This document shows positions 56,203 through 64,000 of a DNA stretch of 64,000 nucleotides, one piece after another. Numbering within the stretch: position 1 is the stretch's first letter; every line of letters starts with the position of its first letter. Origin of the DNA: JABDGM01 sp963738665 (GTDB taxonomy: Bacteria > Planctomycetota > Planctomycetia > Pirellulales > Lacipirellulaceae). The stretch is from assembly GCA_963738665.1 (NCBI GenBank), contig CAVTXL010000011.1, positions 1 through 64,000 on the forward strand. Reading direction: 5' to 3'. The notes under the pieces were generated by a model. It made no database searches. It saw nothing but the letters and a program-made list of their open reading frames with translations, and was not told where the DNA came from. The translations under genes and the position numbers were made by a program.

Positions 56203-59200
56203 ATGCACGTGCCATCGGCCAAGCAGCGGATCGATTTACCGGACGGAATGCGTTCGAAACTGGAGTCGTTCCGGCGGCGGGTGTGGTGGATCAAGATCGG
56301 CGAAGGCGTCTTGGCCGGGCTCGCCGGCTTGTTGCTTTCGTACGCGCTGGTGTTCGTGCTCGACCGCTTTTGGGATACGTCGGCCGGGCTGCGGACGACG
56401 ATTCTCATTCTCGGGTCGCTGGGATTGGGCATCGCGTTTCCGCTAAAGTTTCACCGCTGGGTGTGGGGGACACGGCAGTTGGAGCAGGTCGCGCGGCTCC
56501 TGCGGCATAAAATGCCCCGCCTGGGCGACCAGTTGCTCGGCATCGTCGAGTTGGCACATGCCGAGGTTGACGACGAGCGGTGTTCGCCTGCGCTCCTGCG
56601 GGCGGCGGTGAATCAGGTCGACCGAGATATCGCCAAGCGCGATTTCAAAGACGCAGTGCCGAACCCGAAACTGCGCCGCTGGAGTCTGGCGGCCGCGGCG
56701 CTGGCGGCGATCGTCATCGCGGCGTTCGTCATCATGCCGGCTGCGGGCAAGAACGCGTTCTGGCGCTGGATTGCGCCCTGGAGGCACACCGATCGCTATA
56801 CGTTCGCCCAAGTTGATCATCTGCCAGACAAGCTCGTCGTTCCTTACGCGGAAGACTTCAATTTCGAGACGAAGCTTTCGGCCGACACGGCCTGGTCGCC
56901 CAGCCGAGGCTATGCTCAATACGGCACACAAGACGCAGTTGGGAGCGATTTGGCGAACGGCGGCTACACGTTCCATTTCCCGCCGCAAAAAGACCCAGAT
57001 GCACTGATGGTTTCCGTCGGCGATGCCCGCAAGTCGGTTGCCGTAGAACCGACGGTCCGGCCCGAGCTTTCCGACGTGGTGGCCCAAGTCACGCTGCCGG
57101 CATATTTGCAATACACGAGCGACCAGCTGAAAGACGTTCGCAGCGGCACGATTTCGCTGGTGAAAGGGAGCCTGGTCAGCTTCAAGGGCACGGCCACGCG
57201 CCCGCTGCGAGAAGCGACCTTTGACGGGCGGCCGATGCAAACGGCCGGAGACGCGGTAGTCACCGCGCCGGCTGCCGTCACCAAATCGGCCGAGCACGAG
57301 ATCGCCTGGCGCGACACGCTGAACTTAGCCGGCAAGAAACCCTTGGTGATTTCAGTCAAGGCCCAAGACGACGCGCCGCCGAGCATTACTTGCAGCGACT
57401 TGGCGTTCGAGCAGATCGTTCTCGACGAAGACGTGCTGAGCTTTGAAATCAAAGCCACCGACGATTTTGGCATTAAGGAAGTCGGCATGGAGTGGGCCGG
57501 CATCGAAAGCATGACGCGCAATCCCCATCCGTCAAAGGGTGAAAAGTTGTTAATGGCGGGCGAGCCTGAGAAACGCGACTTGCCGGTCACGGCCACCTTT
57601 TCGGCCAAGCGCGAAGGGATTCCGCCTCAATCGCTGCGGCTGCGAATTTTTACGACCGATTACCTGCCTGAGCGTAAGCGCATTTACTCGCCGACGTACG
57701 TTATTCACGTGCTAACGCCGGAAGAGCATGCCATCTGGCTCACTCAACAACTCGAGCGCTGGTTCCACCAAGCGCAAGAGGTGTACGAGGGTGAACAGCA
57801 ACTGTACCAGGCGAACTTCGATCTGCGGGCACTGTCGGCCGACGAACTTGATCAGCCCGAGAATCGCCGCAAGCTCGAGAGCCAGGCAATGGCCGAAGCA
57901 GCCAGCGCCAAGCGATTGGAAAACGTCAGTGCGGCCGGCGAGCAGTTGATTCGCCAGGCGATGCGGAACGACCAGTTCAACGTGCCGACGCTCGAAGCTT
58001 GGGCCGAGATGCTGAATTCACTCAAAGACATCGCCAAGCACCGGATGCCCTCCGTCGCCGATCTGCTGGGCGAAGGCGCCAAGTCGCCCGCCACGATGCA
58101 GAAGACCGCGGCGCGGCCAGGCGCTCAGTCGCAATCAGGCAACAAGAATCCAAGCGGCCCACAAGGTCGGACAGAATCGCGATGCGATGGCGGGCGGCGG
58201 GGGCCCGCCGAAAATCGGCGACGTGCCGCCCGTGCCGAAAATCACCGACATGGAATCGGGCTGGAACAAGGACAACTCGGGCAAGCCGAGGGAAGGTCCG
58301 CCCACGCAGGCTGGTACGCCGAGCTTTAAGCTGCCCGTCACGACGATCATGGGGGGCGGCCCGCCGCCGCCCGATCAGCCGAATCAGCCGCGGCAAACGC
58401 CACCGCAACAAAAGGTGCAGCAAGCGGTCGAGGAGCAGCAGGCGCTTCTCGATGAGTTCGCCCGCGTGGCGGCCGAACTGCAAAAAATTCTCGACAATCT
58501 GGAAGGAAGCACGTTCGTCAAGCGGCTCAAAGCGGCTTCGCGGCGACAAATCCAGTTAGCCACCGATTTGAACACCGGCATCTTGTCAACGTTCGGTCTG
58601 GACGACGAAAAGCTCGACAGGCCGACCGTCGATCATTCGTCGGCGATCGCTGACCGCGAGCTGGCCCACGGAGACACGCTGTGGGACATTCAAACCGACC
58701 TGAAGGCCTATTACAATCGCGTTCGCGACGGCAAGTACAAGGCCGTGCTCGACGAGATGGACGTGGAGAAGCCGGTCACCGGTTTGTCGCAAGTTAGCGA
58801 TACGATCAAGTCCAACTACACCGGACGGGCGATCGCCAAGTGCGAATACTGGGCCGACGTATTCGACCGCTGGGCCGAGGAGATGGTCGGCCCCGCCTGC
58901 CCGAACGGCCAGTGCCCGCCTGGTAAAGGAAACAGCCTGCCGCCCCATGTGGTGTTGCAGATCATGAAGATATTGGAAAAGGAAATCGCACTCCGTGACG
59001 AGACGCGAGCGGAAGAAAAGTCCCGCCCGACGCTGGGCGCGGCGGAGCACGGCAAGCGCGCGAAGTCGCTGGGCACGACGCAGACGGAAATTGCCGAGCT
59101 GGTGGTTAACGCCAGCGGCGCGATCATGGACCTGCCCAATGCCGACGCCTTCGGCCGCGAAAGTGCGCTGTTGGCCGAGGTCGACAAGGTGATGCGAGAA

Positions 59201-59533
59201 GCGGCCGACTTGATGCTGGCCAGGGCCGAAACGGGCGACCCCACGATCGCCGCCGAGACTGAGGCAATCGAGCTGCTTTTGCAAACCAAGCGCGTGCGGC
59301 CCGGCGGCAGCGGAAGCGGCGGCGCGAACCCCGGCGCCGGCGGCAGCGGCAAGACCGAAGAATCCGCGATCGCTCTGATCGGTGAAGGGGACGACAAGAA
59401 CGCCAAAATCGATACGCGCCCGGTTGGCCAGGCCACCGGCACAGCGGGCAGCGAGTTCCCGGCCGAGTTTCGCACGGGGCTGGACGCCTTTTTCGGCGCC
59501 CTGGAAGGCACGCGGGTGCTGGACAAGAAGTAA
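56203..59533 (+). CDS. DUF4175-like membrane protein with long coiled-coil tail (frame slip)
   Basis: ATG 56203. Helices at GVLAGLAGLLLSYALVFVL, TTILILGSLGLGIAF and AAALAAIVIAAFVIM fit the DUF4175 family. A large beta-rich extracytoplasmic part follows (VVPYAEDFNFETKLS, LSDVVAQVTLPAYLQYT, SFEIKATDDFGIKEVG). The C-terminal third is Glu/Gln-rich helix, with a slip near 58155 and a Gly/Pro-rich linker (MGGGPPPPDQPNQP). About 1,110 residues in all. Probably a large envelope protein of the MoxR/vWA system. Confidence 0.8.
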
Positions 59534-59606
59534 TTGGATTCGTTGAACGCGTGGCAATAGATTCGCGGCGGCACGCGCTTTGGGCTGTCCGCGGGAGGTG
59601 CCAATT

Positions 59607-60794
59607 ATGAAGTTTTCCTCAACAACTTGGACGGCGAACGTTTGTCGCGTCGCGCTGATCGCGGGGGCCTGCGGGGTACCGGCCCGAGCCGATGATTTCG
59701 TGATGCCGCCCGGCGCGGTGGCCAACCTGCCGCAGGGCGTGCAGCAAAGCATCGGTGCGATGGCCCAGCAGCAGGCCAACAGCATGCTCAATTACATGCT
59801 GCTGAAGCTCGACGAGATCAATCGCGTCTGCACGTTGACCGGTTCGCAGCGAATTAAGCTCACAGTGGCGGCCAAGGGCGCGATCGAGTACGCGGTGCAG
59901 GATTGGATCGACACATTCGGCATGCAGATTGGGACCGTGGCGGCGCCCAATCAGGCTTGGCAGGTTCAACTGGGAGCGGCTGCGCCAGCCCAGGTCGTGC
60001 TTCGAGTAGGCAATGTCGCGGGGCAGGCTGTGGATGTCGCGCCCGCAAATGCCGCCCAAGCCGTGGCCATTGCGCGGGCCCAAGCGGAAGTGGGGAATCG
60101 TCTTGCGGCCGTGCAGCGGCAACAGGCCCAGGCTGGCATTCAAAACGCGGCCCAGGTGCAGCAAGTTCAGCAGCAAGCCGATGCGCTTGCCGCGCAACTC
60201 CAACAACTGCAGCAGCTCCAAGTCCAGCAGAAAGCGGCTGCTCAGCAGTTCACAACGGTGGTCGAGGACGTCGTCGTCAATGAGAACGGCGTCAACCGTG
60301 TGGTGCGGTGCGCTCGGCGGGTGCCGGTTGCCCAGCCGAATGCCGCAGCCACGGCCGAGCAGCAACACGTGTGGACCAGTGCCTTGGAAAGTACCCTCAG
60401 CGACGAACAACGCAAGCAGCTTGCGGCGGCAACGGCCGAGCGCGTCGCCAGCCAGGCGCAGACGACTCCGTCGGCGCGGCTGGTGAACCAAATCGACGAT
60501 TGGCTGCTCGTCGATCCTGAGCAGCGGGCCAAGCTCAAGGTGCTCGTCGATCAGACGCTCGAGCTGCCCACCTTCAAAGTGCAGGTGCAGCGGACGCCGC
60601 AGCTCTCGCCGGCGATCATCGACCGAATTATCAAGCGCATTCCAGCAGCCGACATGACTGCTTTGCTCTCGCCGCTGCAGATGACGCGCTGGCAGCAGTT
60701 GGTCCAGGGGCAAGTGGCCCCTGGCGGCGGTGCGGCGCCGGCGGTCAACATCATCGATGGACCGGCGCCGGTTCCAGTCCTGCGGGTGCAGTAG
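59607..60794 (+). CDS. Secreted Gln/Ala-rich helical protein
   Basis: ATG 59607 (MKFSSTTWTANVCRVALIA), signal peptide ending near PARADD. The body has DEINRVCTLTGSQRIKLTVA, then a long Gln/Ala coiled coil (QQADALAAQLQQLQQLQ) and SALESTLSDEQRKQLAA with ALLSPLQMTRWQQLVQGQ. These are helix repeats of the 'LSDxQRxxL' type seen in planctomycete secreted proteins of unknown role. No frame break. Operon member. Confidence 0.75.
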   Translation: MKFSSTTWTANVCRVALIAGACGVPARADDFVMPPGAVANLPQGVQQSIGAMAQQQANSMLNYMLLKLDEINRVCTLTGSQRIKLTVAAKGAIEYAVQDWIDTFGMQIGTVAAPNQAWQVQLGAAAPAQVVLRVGNVAGQAVDVAPANAAQAVAIARAQAEVGNRLAAVQRQQAQAGIQNAAQVQQVQQQADALAAQLQQLQQLQVQQKAAAQQFTTVVEDVVVNENGVNRVVRCARRVPVAQPNAAATAEQQHVWTSALESTLSDEQRKQLAAATAERVASQAQTTPSARLVNQIDDWLLVDPEQRAKLKVLVDQTLELPTFKVQVQRTPQLSPAIIDRIIKRIPAADMTALLSPLQMTRWQQLVQGQVAPGGGAAPAVNIIDGPAPVPVLRVQ

Positions 60795-60849
60795 CTTGAC
60801 CTGCGGAGTATTAGCCGCCCTACCCATGTTGATTGCAAGAGATCATGTG

Positions 60850-61884
60850 ATGCGCAGAGAAATCGTCGCGACCGCTTTCTCACTCTGTGCGATCATTGGC
60901 GGGCGTGCTTCAGCCCAGTTGCCCGAAATTCGCTACGGCACCGAGGTGCCGCCGGAAGTGAAACAGATGTACGAGCGCGGCGTCGAGTATCTGTGCCGCA
61001 CGCAGCAGCAGGATGGTTCATGGGCCGGCGGGCAGCAGGGGGCGCGATCACCGGCATGGCCCTGATGGTGCTTTTGGCCGACGGCGAAGACCCGAACTTT
61101 GGCAAACATAAACTCGAAGTGCAGCGGGCCGTGCGAAACTTGATTCAGACCCAGGACCCGCAAACCGGCTTCATCCCCAGCAGCATGTACCATCACGGGT
61201 TTGCCATGCTGGCCCTGGCCGAGGCGTACGGTCGGGTGGATGATTCCATGTTGTGGGAGGGGGGCGGCGGCGGAAATCAGCGCTCGATCGGCGAGGCGCT
61301 GGAACTGGCCGTTCGGTGTACGCTGACCGCGCAAAAGATTAATCAGTTCGGCGCCTGGCGCTATTCGCCCAGTACGAACGATGCGGACACATCCGTCTCC
61401 GGGGCCGTGCTTGTGGGGCTCCTCGCCGCGCGTAATGCGGGCATCGAAGTTCCCGACGAGAATGTCGACAAGGCGCTCGCCTATTTTCAAAGCATGACGA
61501 CTGGCAGTGGCGAAGTTGGATACTCGGGCGGGCCGAGCGGCGGACAATCGATGAATCGCTCGGCCATCGCTACGCTCGTATTTTCGATCGGCAAGCGGAA
61601 AGATTGGCCGCAGTTTGCCGCGACGTCCAAGTACATTGCCGGCGAGCTCAATCACCAGGAAGGCGGTTATCCGCAGTATTTCCGCTACTACATGGCCCAG
61701 GCGCTGTTTCAGTCCGACTTTGAAGCCTGGAAAAAATGGAAACGCGAAAACGCAGCTGCAACTAAAGAACTTGCAGCAAGAGGACGGCAGCTTTCAGGCC
61801 AATTATGGCCCCGCGTTCGGCACGGCCATGTCGCTGTTGTCGCTGGCGCTCGATTATCGCTTGCTGCCGATCTACGAACGTTAG
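60850..61884 (+). CDS. Secreted squalene-cyclase/prenyltransferase-like repeat protein (two frame slips)
   Basis: ATG 60850 (MRREIVATAFSLCAIIGG), signal peptide ending ASA. QW-type repeats: YLCRTQQQDGSWAGG, LIQTQDPQTGFIPSS, GAWRYSPSTNDADTS, FQSMTTGSGEVGYSGG, NLQQEDGSFQANYGP. These build an alpha/alpha-toroid, but no cyclase DXDD acid motif is seen, so it is probably a binding scaffold rather than an enzyme. Slips near 61040 (G-run) and 61755. About 345 residues. Confidence 0.75.
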
Positions 61885-61903
61885 CCGCCCGAGGAGATTT
61901 GAA

Positions 61904-64000
61904 ATGTCGCGAGTGCTCGCTTTGGCGAATCGTGCCGACGTGCGAGGAGCGGGCGCAATGTTTGTCGCCGGCTGGCTGATCGTTACCGCGGCCGTCACGG
62001 CAATAGCTGGCGAAAGTCCCGCGAGTGCCACGTTGCGCTGGAAGAACGGCGACGAGCTTCCGGGGACACTCGTCGGCGCTGCCGCCCAGGCCGTACGCTG
62101 GCAATCGCCAGTGCTCTCGCAGCCGATCGGCGTGAATTGGGATTATTTGGATTCGGTGCGTGCCACCATGCCTGCCGAGCCCTTGGCGCCCGGCGGCACG
62201 CTGCGGTTCTCGCTTGCGAACGGCGATGTCATCGACGGCGAGCTGGTCGGAATCTCCGACGACAAGTTTGGAGTCCGCAGCCGGCGGCATGGCGACGTGG
62301 CGGTCCTGCGAGCGATGGTCCGCGGCATCAGCCGCGCCGATCACGCCGAGTTCGTCGACCTTACGCGGGCCAGCACCGAGCGCTGGCAAAGCCTCGACCG
62401 CCAATGGAACCCTTTGCCCGGCGAGCTGGCCGGTTGGAAAAAAGACGAGCCGGGCCAAGTGTCGACGACGACGGCTGCGTGCGTCTGTATCTGCCGACGG
62501 CACTGCCGCCCGTTTGCGAGATCGAGCTTTCGCTGAGCTGGCAGTCGACGCCCGCCTTCACGTTTGCTTTTGGCACGCAAGCAGTGCTCAAGCGACGCAG
62601 CGGAGATTTTCAAATCGATACTTGGGCGGATGAGCTGGTTGTGCAGACCAGCGCCAAGCAAGACGAGTTCGAGCACCTGATGACGCTCGACGGCCGGAGC
62701 AAGTCGCTGCGTCTGCGAATGCTTTGGAATCGCGAAACGGGGCGACTGGCCGTGTACGACGGCAGCTTCAATCTGCTGGCCATTATCAACGGCACGCGCG
62801 ATACATTTCCCGGTAGCGGGCTCTTGCTGGAGAATCGCGGCGCCGATCTCACGGTGTCGCTGCTGCGGGTTGCCGTATGGGACGGCAAGAAACGACCCAA
62901 CGAGAACGCCGGGAAAGAGCGAATCGGGCTACTTGACGGCACCGAAATCTACGGCAAGATCAGCAAGATGGACGGACCGGGGGTGATGCTCATCGAGGAC
63001 GGCGGCAGCGACGGCCCGAAGCGGGTACCGCTCGCCCAACTGGCCGAAGTTCAGGTGATCGGCATGCCGCCGGCCAAGATCGTCGATGACCTCGACGACG
63101 CTTCGAACCTGCGCTGGTACGACGGCTCGCGATTGCACGGCACGCTGCTGGGCGTCGTCGACGGAGTCGCCAGCATCAAGACCTCATTCTGCGAAGAGCC
63201 CGTCAAAGGCGCGCTCGCCGGGATGAAGGAGCTGAGTTTTCCCAAGGGGGCGGCCATCGCCCAGGCGGAAGCTCCTTTCATTCTGGCCATCGGAGATCAT
63301 CGCCTCCGCGGCACGCTGGCGGCAGCCGGCACGGCGCTCGGCTGGCAGCCGGTCGGCTCGGCGGACGTGGTTCCGCTTTCGCCGCACGGCCGGGCGCGGA
63401 TCACGCGCGTCGATCTGCCAGCGCCGGCATCCAGCGCCGGCAAGCCGGACGAATTGGCGAGATTCCTCGACTCGTTGTACCTTAGCAACGGCGACCGCAT
63501 CCCCTGCAACGTGCTGGCCGTAGACGACGTCGCCGTGCGGATCGCGCCCGGTGTCGGCGAATCGACGAGCATTCCCCGGGGCGACCTCAAGGCGATCGAG
63601 TTAAACACGGCCCTCACGGGCCCGGTCTCCAGTTTTCGCGATGAGCGTTGGCAAATCATCCAACGGCAGGCGAATGCGATTGAGCAGACCAACGAGCGGT
63701 TGATGGTCCGCGGCCGCGGCGATTTAAGCCATCCCGAACTGATGAAGGACGGCGGGTTCGAATTCGATGTCGATTGGAATCGCAACGTTGCGGCCAGTCT
63801 CTATTGCTATCTTTACACGCAGGGCGTGGCGCGGCAGGCCTCGTCGCCGCGGGTGCAGCTTTTGTCGCAGAATGGCCAATTGCAAATCCTGTTGATGGTG
63901 GGTGGCAATACGCAGGTCAGCATGATCGCACTGGGCAACAAGGACAAATCGAAAATCGGCTTCTTCACCGATAACAATGAGCTGAAGATTTTCGTGGACG
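61904..64000 (+). CDS. Large secreted protein with NGDxxxGxL repeats (partial, frame slip)
   Basis: ATG 61904 after GAGGAGATTT, a good ribosome site. Signal helix MFVAGWLIVTAAVTAIAG. At least five copies of an L(x)3-4 NGD/DG(x)2-3 G(x)L motif: LRWKNGDELPGTL, FSLANGDVIDGELVG, GLLDGTEIYGKIS, LRWYDGSRLHGTLLG, LYLSNGDRIPCNVL. A jelly-roll-like part with FNLLAIINGTRD lies between. One slip near 62460 (VSTTT|DDDGCVRLYL). The frame stays open to the window end. Repeats look like small beta-barrels of the envelope type; function unknown. Confidence 0.75.

Noticed and set aside
60826..60849. Earlier start at 60826 for the squalene-cyclase-like gene
   Set aside because: The signal peptide is better formed from the ATG at 60850.
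1..64000. tRNA or rRNA genes
   Set aside because: No cloverleaf-like or rRNA-like sequence was recognised by eye; a dedicated scan would be needed to be certain.

Overview
The window looks like a GC-rich planctomycete (Pirellulales-like) chromosome or metagenome contig. The evidence is a MoxR / DUF58 / BatA-like / DUF4175 operon in the order typical of planctomycetes, several PEP-CTERM proteins, a secreted GH27 enzyme with an NPCBM-like front end, and a very large degenerate polymorphic-toxin locus. No rRNA, tRNA or CRISPR array was seen. About 25 genes, including housekeeping ones, are broken by single-base slips, often in or beside short G, C, T or A runs. Assembly indels are therefore likely, and most 'pseudogene' calls here mean 'reading frame interrupted in this sequence'.

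Region 1 (1-24.4 kb) is the notable part: a packed array of polymorphic toxin modules, almost all on the minus strand. I count ten toxin modules and eight adjacent immunity genes, plus vapBC, an IS5-like element (with the end of a second copy at position 1), an IS3-family element, and a repeat/MITE-like element. Toxin copies share a Thr/Asp/His-rich beta-type region, a conserved GWxTD...GDxWTYV block, a proline linker (DPxNDPPPxP), a variable hydrophobic region, often a Hint autoprocessing domain, and then a different nuclease-like tip. Every copy is 5'-truncated. After most immunity stop codons the sequence re-enters a toxin homologue in mid-Hint or mid-body within a few to about 25 bases. 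The region therefore reads as a reservoir of toxin/immunity cassettes that can recombine through the shared Hint and body sequences. The full-length toxin with its true N-terminus is not in the window.

Region 2 (24.4-33.5 kb) has a hemolysin III/PAQR-like membrane protein, a four-gene operon of two ABC ATPases and two ABC-2 permeases, a small L7/L12-C-terminal-like protein, a GH27 alpha-galactosidase-like enzyme and a two-TM potassium channel.

Region 3 (33.6-41.7 kb) is a cell-surface glycan cluster: sulfotransferase, SAM methyltransferase, two GT4 and one GT2 glycosyltransferases, and an MsbA-type ABC exporter.

Region 4 (42-48.7 kb) has three PEP-CTERM proteins around rlmKL (a 23S rRNA methyltransferase). 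Region 5 (49.4-64 kb) is a co-directional run: MoxR AAA+ ATPase, DUF58, BatA-like vWA protein, a second vWA/GATase-like protein, DUF4175 protein, a Gln/Ala-rich secreted protein, a squalene-cyclase-like repeat protein, and a large secreted protein with repeated NGDxxxGxL motifs that runs off the end.
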